From positions 1 through 64,000 of the forward strand of contig JAFEUB010000795.1 in assembly GCA_024529925.1 (NCBI GenBank): DNA of 64,000 nucleotides. The letters are read 5' to 3'. A program made the translations under genes and the position numbers. Shown here in pieces: positions 37,806 through 49,674 of the stretch; the first letter of the stretch is position 1; each line of letters opens with the position of its first letter. The DNA comes from Ophthalmolycus amberensis (taxonomy: Eukaryota > Chordata > Actinopteri > Perciformes > Zoarcidae). Below the pieces are notes generated by a model. That model did not search any database. It was not told the origin of the DNA and was given only the letters and a program-made list of their open reading frames with translations.

Positions 37806-38015
37806 CTACTTCTTGCCACGGTAATGGGCACCGACCACCATGTAGCTGTCAGGTGAGATGCTCAAACTGAGTGGCTTCGCTTTGTCCCTGCAGACCCTGA
37901 CCTCAGATCTGCTGACCGGACCTCCTCCTCTGCAGGGGTCATGTTTCTGCAGGTAACTTGTGAAGGTCTCCCAGCCGCCGCCTACACGTACCATCACATG
38001 GCGCTCGTTCAGCAT
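37806..38015 (-). CDS. gas2: gas2 coding exon 7 (GAR domain end and C-terminus)
   Basis: Acceptor CACCTTTGCAG. Encodes [26 protein letters not shown], and a short tail. TAG stop at 37,808-37,806. Confidence 0.95.
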   Translation of the reverse strand: MLNERHVMVRVGGGWETFTSYLQKHDPCRGGGPVSRSEVRVCRDKAKPLSLSISPDSYMVVGAHYRGKK

Positions 38016-38774
38016 CTGCAAAGGTGACACGAGAAAGCACATTCAAGGAGGGAATGCTGGGAAAAAAATGTGATTATATTTCCACCCAGGATGTGTTTCG
38101 GAATATATTCTCAAATATATGAAAAACAGTCCCTTACCCCCCCCCCCCCCCCTCCCCCTTCTCTCTCTCCACAGCAGACACACACCAATTGAATATTTAC
38201 AAGCTCGTGTAGCTGAGGCTCTGAAAGGCAAATGATCTCTCGCTTCGGATAGCTTTGTCAAAATCTCATTAAATCAAATGAAACAACACCTCATGGAGAC
38301 CAGCTGAGCACACACGCGGGACTACTCCACATATGAACATGCGTGCACACGCATGCAGGCACACCCACACGGAACTCCAACACAAACCACCTAATAAACA
38401 CTGTTTTTTTAAATATAAAAACAACTACTGTGTCACAATCTATCTGTAAACAGTAGTTGCAGGGAGGTCAGTTTCATCTGAATCAACACATCCTTCAAAG
38501 ACAGCCGTCCTTACAGCTGGAAAACCAACCGCTGCCATGGCAACTACAGCCACAATATAAAGCCTAGAAAGAAAAAAAGAAATGAAAGGAGAGATTGATA
38601 TGAGTTCAGCGCAGACCCGCTACTCCCAGTAGACGTTAACATTCCCAGGGGGCCTTGCAAAGCCATCCGTTGCCCTGTCAGCACCGACCCACCCCCTTCT
38701 TGCCTTATCGCCAATAAACCCTTCATTATGGAGCCATTAGGGTGTGATAATACAAGCAGATCTGCTCTTCTTAT

Positions 38775-38805
<31 letters not shown>

Positions 38806-41800
38806 GGGGGGGGTGGTCACGTGCGTGAAAAAAATCAATGGTACAACCACGGACACACGCGACACAAGCAGCTACAGAGGAAACCAGACGTGGTCTGTCT
38901 CAGCTGTCATCCTGCAGATTAAAATGTTGAGGTTGACAGGGGTCAAGTCTGACATCACGAATAAACCACTTTCCTGTCAAACGCAGAGCTAATGTAATTC
39001 TGACTATAGGCTTCATTCTCAAAAAATCTGCCAAAGTTTATTTTCAAGAAATTAAATATGAATTAATCCAGCATTAATTGTCAGTTCCAAATAAATGTTG
39101 TGTATACTGTATATACTGTTATATCCGTAATGTTTAAAATGAATAAAATAAAATAAATTACTTATGATTTATTATTAAAACAGCTAAGCAAGTAGGTTAC
39201 GTTGTTTTTTTTATTTCTCATATAATTGTTTCTAATAATCCTATGTTTCAGTTGCATATTGGTGTCTGAATTTATATGCTGGTTGTGTGTGTGTGTAAAT
39301 ATGAACTGTCTTTTGATATAGGATTTGTATAATTATATACAAATTCAATTGTATATTATACATCAGAACTATTATAAAGCGGGGAAATGTGCTGCCAACT
39401 AAACTACCAAACTGATCGTTTAATAAAAGACAGAGTCAGCCCCTTTCTGTGCTGTACTATTCAACACAAGCCCTCTTTGTCAGGCAGACTTCTTTATTTC
39501 TGTCTACAACTCCCCCCTCCAGGTCTCCGTACACAGTGTGCTACGTCTGCAGCTCATAACTAGCGTGTGGATTCCCCTGTGTCCTCCCTGGCAGCTCCAT
39601 TGATTCTCTCTCTCCTCTTCCGCTGAAACATGCATGAGTGTTCTCAGGGAGGAGGCGTCATTTAAACCTCCGCCAGTAGGAGGCAGGTTTTAGCCACAGC
39701 CACCGCTTTTGATGCTGTTTTTAGGTACGAAGAGTCCTTTAAAAAAAAAATGCACAATATATAAAGAGACAAACTAAGCAGCGTTATAGTATATAAACTG
39801 ATGCAGGCACATGTGTGTCTTATCTCTTATGTACTTTTATATTTCTCTCTGTATTTTGTCTGCATTTATGTTTGAGAGCCCCTTCGACAGCACACTGACA
39901 AGCACCGTCGACAAACCGTTTTTTAAAGTTACAATGACAAATTCTGAAATATATCTGACCTTTTCTTTCCTGTTGAAGCTAAGAATAGAGGGTGTTGTAT
40001 GTTGTGCAGGTTGTAAAGACCTGTTCCAAGTTTTTCATTATAAAATGGAAGCCTTTGACTTTGGTGATCCCTTGACTTTTCCTTTAACTACACATTTGTG
40101 GTTTTGAGTGAAATGTCATGACATTTTTGTACAAACATTCATGTTCCCCTCATGATAAGAATGATTTATGATTTAGATGAATGTTATATAATGACAAAAT
40201 ATCTGCAAATCTAATGAGATCAAGGTCAGGGTCACCTAGAGCTGGAGCTTCTATGGAGTCGATGTCTTGCTCAAGGACAGTTGAGAAAGGAGGATGATGA
40301 AGGGTTTGCCTACCAAAATACTAAGCTGATGGCAAGAAAAACAATTTCATCATTCTCATTTCTGTCCTGACTCTGCTTCCAGATGCAAAAATAAGATGTT
40401 TTAATTCAACTGTTTGGGTTTATCTCTTATGTAGATAGCTTGGTAAACAAATCATTTGTGCTGCATGATATTGTGAGGTGTTTGAATGTCTTTTCCTTCC
40501 ATTGACGCAGTCAGACAGTGTGGCTGCCTACAAAGCCGAAGGAGAGCCTAATTGGGCGCAGAGACGAAAGAAAAGCCTTCCTCTTTTTCAACACCAAAGA
40601 ATGGTGGAGCACTTCAGGGCCAGCGAGATTGAATAGACTCCAGAGGGAATAGAGACGGGGGGAAAGAGGTGGGGTGGAAAGTTTACACGTGAGGAGGGGC
40701 GGTCATGCTCAGCCGCTCATTAACAAGCTGTCTGATTAAACCCCTCACTAATGACTTTGTCTCGGTAATCAATAGTATCTGCTCTTTAAAAAGATCTGTA
40801 CACACTGAATGGCACGCTCTCCTAGGAGCTGCATCGGGGTTGTCGTGGTTTATGGTAATTGAGGTTTATAGCGTGTTTCTCTGCACACACGTAGGCAGCT
40901 CAAGGTAATGGATGGAGTCAGGGTCGATGGGCCGCAGCGCTCTATTCACACAGCTGAGGTGTGTTTGAGAAAAAAGGGAGGGAGCAGTGCAAGTAGTGTC
41001 CACAAACTAGGAATTAAAGCTTGAAACTGACAGATGGACACAGAGTTATGACCGCTGACCAACTAATAACACGCTTTGTTGTCACGCCTTTCTTTGATGT
41101 TATTTCTTTTGACGTGCGCCCGTGTTATTGACAGGTCGGCTCTGGAGAGACAGGTGTTCTGAGACTTGAAGGCAGGCATTATTTTCTAAATAGACAGTAA
41201 AAACGTCTGTCAGCCAGTCAGAAATGTAGCTGTAACTCTGTTAAAAGCAAACTAACGGTGACAGTATTGATTACCAGTTCAGGGAGTGTTAGGTCAATGT
41301 CGTTAACACACCAATAAATACATTTAAACTGAACCAATTAGCCTCCAGAGCTGTGATACACCTCCTGGTAACTGTATTTGATGCAGAAGACTTGTACTTT
41401 GTGATAGAATATTTTTAAATGGACAGAATGTGCTTTTTAATGGACTTGTGGATGCCTTACTTAGACAGTACGCTCTACAAAGTGTGCATTAAATATACAC
41501 TGAAGCTGTCACATTTTCTCTTTGTATGGCTGGATGGTTATGTACAGACAGTGAAGTAAAACCTTCCTCTTGTATTCAAACCCCCCCCACACCTCGGTGG
41601 ACTTGGACTCCCGAGTGAGCTGCCATTTGCACTGCACACCACGGTCATATCTCCGCCAAATCATGCTGAAAGAGACGTGTTTGTTTTTCCTTCAGGTTTG
41701 AACTCTTTGCCGAAGGTCTATGTGTACTGAATAAAATCATTGTCAGCCCGGTCTTATCCTGACCATTGGTTGCCAAGCAACCCTGCCTCCCCGAAGGCCA

Positions 41801-44800
41801 TTCCTCGAGCCTTTGTACTGACGCACACGGGTGGTGCACGACTCAGGGAGGCTGAAAGGCACCGACGTCTCCATCCCAAGTGAATGCAAATCAGTCGCTC
41901 TGACACACTGCACTTGTTGCTGACTCAGCTGTTGATTAACTCGAGGGCATTAGCACCTCACGTCTCATTACGTGATGTATCATCCATGATGCATCAGATT
42001 TCATATTAATGTGTAATCTAATTTTACATAACTGTAGCTTTAACTTAATCGTATCACTACCATAATACAATATAAAACAACAGATTGGTAGTATTATCGT
42101 CAATCTGGTGGAGGAAGTGGGCCTGAACAAGCTTTGTCTTCTATTAAATGTATTTTATATGCTGCTAATTTGTTTTGACTGTTGTGTTTTGATGTGAAAC
42201 CTGATGAAGGGATTATGCTCACTGGCAATATTTTCTTAGGTGGAGTCCTGTGTGTGGTTAGGTTCAGGAAACAGAAGGATTTTTGGTTATGGTGATGAAA
42301 GGATTATAGTTTCGGATGAATAATAATAAAGTTACCTTGCCCTGTCTTGTGCTTCAAATCTAGACTTTTTAAATATTCACCCCATACCACCATATTTCCC
42401 TAACTTCAACCTGCTAAACATAACTAGTTTAATCAAGCTTTAGTAAGAAACAAATAAATGAAATGCTTAGCAAAATTTGCAGATACGCCCGGTATCAATA
42501 CATTTGTGACTCTGCAGATTGGTTCATTCACAATACAATTTCTAATCTGGCATGCTCTGTCTCTCAAAATACAAAAACCCAGGGTTAGGCTGAACAGACT
42601 TACCCGTATGTACAGAACTTTCTCCCCAACACGATAGCAGCCTTTAGGTTGCTTCTCAACAAGGAACCTGGTATGACAGCTGCAGGGGGGGTTTTCAATA
42701 ATGTTTCTCACCTGGAACAGGTTAGGCAGAGAGAGGGCAAATCATATTCACCTGTAACATCTGTAAGCTCAAACAAGATGACTTTTACTGGAAATAAAAA
42801 TACGTACAACGTCATCCAAAATGTTGCTGGTGCCTGTTCTCCTCCGGCTGGTGGATCTGCCGGAGGAACGAGCTGCTGCAGGTGGGGAGGTGATGGGAGG
42901 TGTAGCAGTGGGAGTGTGGTTGTTTATTGTGGCAGAGGAGACTTTGGGAGTGGATACCAGGGTTTGGCCTGGCGAGGGTGCTGAAGCTGATATGTTAGTG
43001 GTGCAGGATGAAGAGAACAAAGGTGTTTGTGTTGAGGCTGTGGTGGTGCAAGGGTTAGATGCTGAGAGGGAGGACTGGGGAGGGGATAAACATGTAGGTA
43101 CTGGGCTTGTTGTGGCTGATGGAAGATCAGAGGCGAGGGAGGCAGCGAGGGGTTCAGACAGACAGGTTGTGCTTGGAGTGAGGGGCGCAGGTGGGGTGGG
43201 AGGAGGAGAGGGGGCTGTGGGTAGGGATGATTGTGATGGTGAATACAATGATATGAGAGGGAAAAAGGAGAGGGGCAGAGGGGATGATGGAGATAAGCAC
43301 CCCGCCTCCTCCCTCTCGATCTCTCTCTCCAACTTCACCAGCCCCGGAGGCTCTACTCCGTACCTAAGAGAGAGGTTTAACAAATATATTAGCAATCACA
43401 AGGATATATCAACACTAAATCATCAGGACTCATGAACAACAGGGGGATACTTCTGCAGTCACAAGGAGGGCACATGGAGAGACTGAAAGCGGAGTAGCTC
43501 AACTCATTTGAAAAAAAACCAGACCTACTATATTATATATTTAAATAAAGTAATCTGTAACTGAGCACCACACGTTGCAAGAGTAAGTGAACTTAGCAAG
43601 TGACAATTAAAAGTATGATTCAGTATTTCTAATACGGTAATTTAAATCTAATTGAATAAGTAATAGGATAAACTAAAATTGTTTGCTAAAAGTAATTGAT
43701 GCAACGTAATGGATGGCCAGTTGAAAAAGAGACTAAGAGTAGGATAACATTTTAGGACACTTCCTTTGATGTCACGATAATTGTGTGGGGACAATTTAAA
43801 CCTAGATAGTTGACGTCTTCATACGTTTCAGTTGTGATTTACTTTTCGGGAGCTGTACCACGTGTAGGGCAGTTACCTGGCTGCGATCCTTCCAAGCTCC
43901 ATCAGGCACAGGCACACCTCTCGAGGTTGTTTGTGGAGGACTTCTCACCGCAGGAATTACAGAGAAAGAGTGGAGGGGTAGAAACATAAAATAGTCACTC
44001 ATCTGAAAGGAAAGATGTTTCCGGTGATAAACGCTCGTCTGTGTCAAAAGATAACAGGAGCTGCAGTCCGAACAGAGAGGACACATTTCAGGTGCCGGCG
44101 CCGTGTCTCTATTGTGCATCTCAATCTTTGAAGCCGAGCAGGAATTTCTGTGGATGTGCAGCTGAGGGCATGAGAGCATGAAAGCTTCATAAACAAGTCA
44201 GCCTCTCCTGCCTCCAATCTGCTGTATAGAAATCAAAAAGGGGCTCTATGCACTCCAGACAAAGGCCAGGCTATAGTTCATTTGTTAAAATGATTTGGTT
44301 GAGCATGCATTAAAGTATGTACACCATGTGGGGCACACTCTCTAAAAGTTCACAACATTGATGACTGAACAAATAACAACAAAAAGCTAAATACTAACAT
44401 AATGATGTCACTATGTCACGATCACTTCATTGGTATGATATTTTCATTCACCTGTATTTGACATCCACCATTACCATCATCATGGCTGCAGCAAGAAAAG
44501 GAGACGAGAGAAAAGAAAAAGAGTAATCATCTGTGTCCTCATGTGTCACTGAGGCAGAAAAGTGAAGCCTGTCAAAGTACAGTAAGTTCACTCTCCCCGT
44601 CACTCAATTAGTCAAGTGAAGTAGCTTAGTCTGCCTGCAGGGGGAGGTGACTTATTGTCGGTGGAGATTAACCTCCACATTATCATTCTCACGCATCTGC
44701 CGCCTTGCGTAGACATGCCCAAGTATAAGACGGACATAAAGAGGAGTGCGTTTGATAATAAAGAACCACGTTAGCATGTGAACTACATTATCTCCTCGGG

Positions 44801-47359
44801 AGCATCATACAGAGGGTGTGAGAGAGAAGTGACACAGGAGGTCTGAGCACAGAAAATGTATAAACATCACCTTGACTCTGTCACATTCAACTTGTAATCT
44901 TAATTTCCCGTATTCCTTTTTGCTTCTGACTGGTATGTTTAATGAGTTTGTGAGCAGTGTGAGTTCAGATTTTGTCAGTTTAAAAAGTAAAGTTATCGTA
45001 AATCACCAATAACATCAATGAATCGGAAAGTAAACAACTGAAAAGAAATAATGTAATAATGTTTGGTTCAAGCAAGTGTAAATGAATGTAATATTACAAT
45101 ACAATATAAATGCACCATGTAATATCTTTTGACAAATAAGACACATTATGCTGAGTCTATCACATTTATTCAAACGGAGGGTGGAGGTGGAAAAAAGAGA
45201 AGACAAGATGTGTCACTAAACACAAAAGCACTGGAGAGATCGAGTAGGAAAAAAAGGAGACAGTGTTCTCACTGAACAAGTAAAATAATAAAAGGCATAA
45301 ATGCCAAGGAACATCCTTTGTGACTTATTCCTACCGCAGTGGGGTGAAACTCAAAGTCTAAAGATTTTAGTCTAATTAGTATCAAGAGTGCTGCATGACA
45401 TGATTCACTTCAGAGCTCTTTAACTCCGTAATGTACGGCTCAATCTCCGGTCTTAACTCACCCAAATCCTCTGACTCAAAAAGGTAAGCCTCATCAACGC
45501 CAATCTTTCGACACCAGTAGAGGAAGTTGGCGGTGTTGTCTCGAGCGAAGAATGATCCAGAAGATGCATCAGCTCGCCAGTGGATCATTCTTCTTATTAA
45601 AGGCTGAACACACACAAAGGAAGTGAGTATGCAGTAGACGCATGTTTACTGCAGTAACACGAAGAGGTGATTAATATGTTTTTGTGGGCAATGGTGTGTG
45701 TGTGTGTGTGTTGAGTTGAGTTGTGTTGTTGCAGCACCTTGCTGTTGTTGGTGTGAATCATCTTGTCCTGCAGCAGCCGTGCGAGCTGACAGAGTACAAC
45801 GCCGTTGTCCAAGCTTTCCATTAGACTGTCTGCTGTGAGGTCCACACCTGAGGATGCACACACAAACATAGAGTTATGTGCAGTAACAGTTACAACTCAA
45901 AGGTCATCATTATGCTTTCCACAGAAAAATACATAGATCTTTACAAAGAGGTAGTTCAAACAAAATGTTATAAGCTGTGAGTTAGGATGTGCCATATGTT
46001 CTGCCTTTGAAAAGAAGTTTATTGTTTTCTAACAGAAACCAACTCGGGTCTAATTTTCATACATTAAAATCACTAAGAGTAGTATATATATCAAAATGCA
46101 TAAAAACAACAGAAAGTATTACAAATTATTTATGTAGCACCTTGATAAAACAAATTCAGCTCAAACTCTGCCTCAAATGGAAAGAACAGACAATTTAAAC
46201 AACACCTGCAACAAATGCATCAGAAGGTTAATGTATTTCCTGCAGCAAGAGCCAAAACGGTCCACTACCGTTTTCAGTAAGCATGCAGGGTCTTCTAAAG
46301 GTGAGGACAGATCAGAAAAATGCTGATTAAAATGCAAGAGGAGGTGCTGATTATGCTGCAAGGTGTCTTCCTGATTCATAAAGTAAAGGTGAAACAACAA
46401 AATGTAAAAATAATGATTGCTATTATTACTTCCGTATTTAGCCCTCTCATAACATAAGCACTTTTGTTGACGAGCTGGCGAACCGTGGCATTGTGTAGAA
46501 ATATGTTCCTCTCCTATTACACATTATATAATCTACTATTGCAGTTATCACATAACTGTTACAATATTATCCTGTCACATAGAAAACCTTGATATCAAGA
46601 GGAAGACAACATTGTAAACTGTTTCAATCTTTCTCTGATTTAAGGATTCATAATATAGCCACAGGAATGTTTTGTCTCCGAAAAGCAAAGCACTTTACTG
46701 ACGAACCGACGCAACTCTTTGGTCCGCGAGCAATTTTGACTTTGTTGTTGCATCAGTCAGAAACTCATCCTGTTAGAGACGTGTCACCTTCCAACAGGTT
46801 GTGGCATGTGCGGACCCTTTATGTTTTCCCCAACAATGCAGTAAAGTGGTAAGAAACATCCCTTACCCTGGAGTCACAGCCACAGTTCCCCTCATGAATA
46901 GGTATTTCAAGGATTTGGGATAATAAGTATAGGTTAATGTGCCTCTGTGTTTAATGTGACTGTGGCTTTTTCACCTATTCCTGAAAATACAAGCCTGTCA
47001 AGAGTTCTTCATCTGTAGATATCTGCTGGAAGAAATTCAATTCTTGAATTGGGAATCTTTCCACTGCAGCTACTGTCCAGATAGTGTAGTTAACATGAGT
47101 TTGGCATGAAGATCAATGAAGGAGAAAATGTCTCACCCATGAGGGTGTTGAGCCAGAAGGCCAGGTCTTCTTTCATGGGCAGCAGGCTGGCGTCGTGGCG
47201 ATAAGGCAACCACTGGTTAAAATCCTGAGGACTGGCGAGGCCGGGCCCAGAATGTCGGAACTTTTGGCCTGGAAGACAGTTCATCCCCAACCCGGTCAGG
47301 TGCCTCGGGCTCAGAGGGCTGTCATGGCTGGTGTTCATCGCTTCCACTTCACTGTCCAT
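37806..47359 (-). CDS. gas2: Growth-arrest-specific 2 (GAS2) family protein with an expanded linker
   Basis: GAS2 proteins link actin (CH domain) and microtubules (GAR domain). Seven coding exons give 470 residues against 313 in human GAS2, and all phases agree. N-terminal extension 1-50. The CH domain is about 51-195 and includes [45 protein letters not shown] and [38 protein letters not shown] follows at 182-199. A Ser/Pro/Thr-rich linker spans about 200-355, then NILDDVV. The GAR domain is about 362-432 ([37 protein letters not shown]). The protein ends [13 protein letters not shown] like GAS2, so it lacks the long C-terminal tails of GAS2L1-3. Teleosts have two gas2 copies and I cannot tell which this is. 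Tail-to-tail with tmem178b. Confidence 0.93.
38137..38152 (+). repeat. Poly-C tract (16 bp)
   Basis: Sixteen consecutive C, then CTCCCCC. Confidence 0.9.
38775..38813 (+). repeat. TG run followed by poly-G
   Basis: About seven TG units followed by some 24 G. Tracts like this are prone to length error. Confidence 0.9.
40500..40960. promoter_or_regulatory. Candidate conserved non-coding element in gas2 intron 6
   Basis: Higher complexity and GC than its flanks, without repeat signatures. Contains homeobox-like TTAAT/ATTAAC cores near CGCTCATTAACAAGCTG and GGTAATCAATAGTATC. No alignment was possible, so this is a guess from texture. Confidence 0.2.
42604..42711 (-). CDS. gas2: gas2 coding exon 6 (GAR domain, first half)
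   Basis: 108 nt. Acceptor CCTGTTCCAG, donor ATACGG|GTAAGT. Encodes [15 protein letters not shown] through [11 protein letters not shown]. Confidence 0.95.
42808..43363 (-). CDS. gas2: gas2 coding exon 5 with S/P/T-rich linker
   Basis: 556 nt. Acceptor CTCTCTTAG, donor GACGTT|GTACGT. Starts [19 protein letters not shown] and ends TSNILDDV. In between are about 155 residues dominated by Ser, Pro, Thr and Ala, with a basic patch [11 protein letters not shown] near the end. The opposite strand is also open for 204 codons because of the biased composition. Confidence 0.9.
43877..43940 (-). CDS. gas2: gas2 coding exon 4
   Basis: 64 nt, encoding [20 protein letters not shown] (almost the same as human GAS2). 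Donor CCAG|GTAACT. The acceptor reads GAGAAG rather than CAG, with the pyrimidine-rich stretch set back; protein match and phase support it. Confidence 0.88.
43941..45461 (-). other. gas2: gas2 intron 3
   Basis: 1.5 kb, no recognisable repeat or exon. Confidence 0.65.
45462..45603 (-). CDS. gas2: gas2 coding exon 3
   Basis: Acceptor TGTGTTCAG, donor TTTGG|GTGAGT. Encodes [20 protein letters not shown] and [12 protein letters not shown], the best conserved part of the CH domain. Confidence 0.95.
45738..45847 (-). CDS. gas2: gas2 coding exon 2
   Basis: Acceptor ATCCTCAG, donor AGCAAG|GTGCTG. Encodes [20 protein letters not shown] and following CH residues. Intron 2 on its 3' side is only 134 bp and contains a TG run. 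Confidence 0.93.
45848..47136 (-). other. gas2: gas2 intron 1
   Basis: 1.3 kb. Contains copy 2 of the 122-125 bp direct repeat (45,960-46,084). No exon seen. Confidence 0.65.
45960..46084 (+). repeat. Near-identical direct repeat, copy 2 (gas2 intron 1)
   Basis: Same orientation as 37,131-37,252, 8.8 kb away. Differences are confined to one substitution and a 2-base insertion near TAACA(GA)AACC. Confidence 0.9.
47137..47359 (-). CDS. gas2: gas2 coding exon 1
   Basis: ATG at 47,359, donor ATGG|GTGAGA. Encodes residues 1-74 plus one base. The [20 protein letters not shown] segment aligns with GPGLSDMHQYSQWLASRHE of human GAS2. About 30 residues before it are extra. Confidence 0.9.
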
Positions 47360-47584
47360 GCTTCAGCTCCGATCGGTCTTTGACGGACCCTGGTGGATCA
47401 AAGAACAGATGGGGTTTTTTTACGCTCTTGTTAGCTTTTGATTTTTACATTTTGCCAAAACTGAGTATGGTCCTAATCACAGATTCATTTATCTACGTTT
47501 TGGTCACAACTCAGAAGGTTTGGTTTCAGATTTAGCTCCCAAATCAAGAAGTGATTTACTCTGTAAATTGCTGCTGAAACAAAC

Positions 47585-47636
47585 GAATTTCCCCCTGGGG
47601 ATAAATAAAGTTTACATCTATCTATCTATCTATCTA
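47585..47636 (+). mobile_element. LINE 3' tail with CTAT repeat
   Basis: AATTTCCCCCTGGGGATAAA, then TAAAGTTTACATCTATCTATCTATCTATCTA in pieces. This is the typical end of a fish non-LTR element that terminates in a tetranucleotide tail. Only the extreme 3' end is present. Confidence 0.55.
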
Positions 47637-48959
47637 AGTGAACTTGACTGAGCTGTACTCTGCCACCAACAAGACTGATCATTTAACTGAGCTTCTTGAG
47701 TCTCTCTGGTGACTCTGGCAAGACTCGGGTTAAAACTACTGCCATGACTGGGACATTCTGCCAGTTTGACTATACTTTACAACTTCAAGGCACATAATAT
47801 TAGAAATAACAACATGCAACAGTATCAGCTAATACAAGTGGGAGCAAGTGAATTAAATCCTAATTAAATTGCAATTAATGTCTTTTTGTGACATTTTCTA
47901 AATGTTCTGATACTATAAACATGTAACCTGAACCAATGAGCCACCTTTTCAAGTCCGACAAGTTAATAGGTGCTGTAATCATTTTCCTGACTGTCGAGAG
48001 ATCCCTTCCTCAAAGGTAAGGTATGGGGGAAAATGCAGAGTCCTTTTTTCATGCAGAGATATAAGGCTTCAGCAGTCTGAGCTCGGACCATATTGGGTAT
48101 TTTCCAAAGTTATTTAGTGCAAATTCCCCCTTTCTGTTTCAGACATATTTCCTTGCTGAGTTGAGACTGAAGATAAGCAAACCAAGAGGGAGTTTTGACT
48201 GCTATCCTCTAAGAAAGCAAAAAATAATTCAAACGTAATGGTTTTTGAATGTAATAGCGGTTGGTTATTTGCAGTGAAAACCACAGAGCTGTCTAACTCA
48301 CAAGTACATGAGCACAACATGTTGAAACCAATTCTTTACACTGTGCTCCATGCACATACCTTGCACTCACTCACAGCCACACAATACACACGGTCATTAA
48401 TCAAAGGGATTAAACTGACTGACTGCAGGTTTAATAAGATGTGCAGCTACAGCCCTGAGCCAGTCTCCTGGTGCCGCTATATGGCTCATTTATCCTGTTC
48501 CCAGAGCAGCCTCCATCATAAAGCTCAGCCCCATGCAGAGACATGCTCTGACTGCCAGTAATACTCGCTGCTAATCAGCTGGAATAAAGACAACAACACA
48601 TGCAGAGGGTCACTGGGGCTGCTGCGTAATATACAGTAGAGACAGAGGCTGAGTTTGTGCCAAAAGACTGACTTCAAAGGTTTATTGTAAAGTAACAGCA
48701 CTAAGCTGGCATTCAGACTGAAAACAGCCCCGTGTTAAAACAATACAAGGAGCTGCGTTAATGTGTGCTCGGCACTGGTGAGACATGAAATAGGATCTGG
48801 GAAGTCCAGTTTGAGTAACAGATCTGTGGATTTTAAAGCCTCTCAGATGCCAAAACACAGAAGATGCACAGAGGTTTATAATACTGCGAGACTTTATGGA
48901 AAGTTGCCATTGCAGCAACTATTTTATTTTAACTCTTTCACTGTGATGATTACTTAAGG

Positions 48960-49445
48960 ACAGATGTGCTTTGAGCTAAATGCTAACATGCTGATGTTTG
49001 TTCTTGTCCACATTAGGTGTGTCTGTAAGCATGCTCACATTAACTAATTGCATAGCCCAATGTGCAGCTGAGGCTGATGAGCGTGTAATCAGTTTTGCAG
49101 GTGATAAAGCAAAGTATTGGACAAATTGAAATTTTGACGGCATTAAATGGAAAGTGGATACATCACCAGATGGATTACAATTCATTCTGAAGGGAACAAT
49201 AATTTCTGTATCAAACTTTCATGGAAAACTGTCAAATATTTGAAACATTTCACTCAAATACACAAATGTCAACCTCATGGTGGCGCAAGAGGAAAAGTCA
49301 GGAAAAGTCCTCAAAGTCATTATAGGATTCATTGCATGGCGGCAACAAATGTCTGTCCAAAGCTTCATGGCAATCCATCCAAAAGTTGTTGAGATATTCC
49401 ATTCTGTACCAAAGAGGTAAACCGACAGAGCCACTAGCATGTCTA
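48960..49445 (+). repeat. Interspersed fish repeat (GCTAACATGCTGATGTT ... ATCCATCCAAAAGTTGTTGAG)
   Basis: In order: AATGCTAACATGCTGATG, CAGCTGAGGCTGATGAGCG, AAAGTATTGGACAAATTG, TCAACCTCATGGTGGCGC, CATGGCAATCCATCCAAAAG and GCCACTAGCATG. Together these are a signature I recognise as a very common percomorph repeat. It lacks coding capacity. Confidence 0.65.
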
Positions 49446-49674
49446 ATACAAATCTTATCTCTAACAAAGACGTTATCTTGAGCAGAATATAAGCACACCT
49501 GGAGGGCAGATGTGTGGGACACAGACGGGCAGCATCACAGCTGGCTTCTATAGCTCATTTCTCTGAATACCACCTGTGTTTTGTCTGTAGCTCACTATTG
49601 CAGATCCTCATTACCAGTTCAAGTTTGTCAGAATGTTAGTAGGGCAAAGACGTACATGCAGTAATGTATCTCAG

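Larger units (their letters stand above)
38016..42603 (-). other. gas2: gas2 intron 6
   Basis: 4.6 kb. Holds poly-C at 38,137-38,152 and TG plus poly-G at 38,775-38,813. A repeat-free stretch at about 40,500-40,960 could be conserved regulatory DNA. No further exon seen. Confidence 0.65.

Noticed and set aside
42821..43435. 204-codon ORF on the plus strand
   Set aside because: It is antisense to the gas2 linker exon. Biased Ser/Pro/Thr codons keep the opposite strand open, and it has no start context, splice support or family resemblance.
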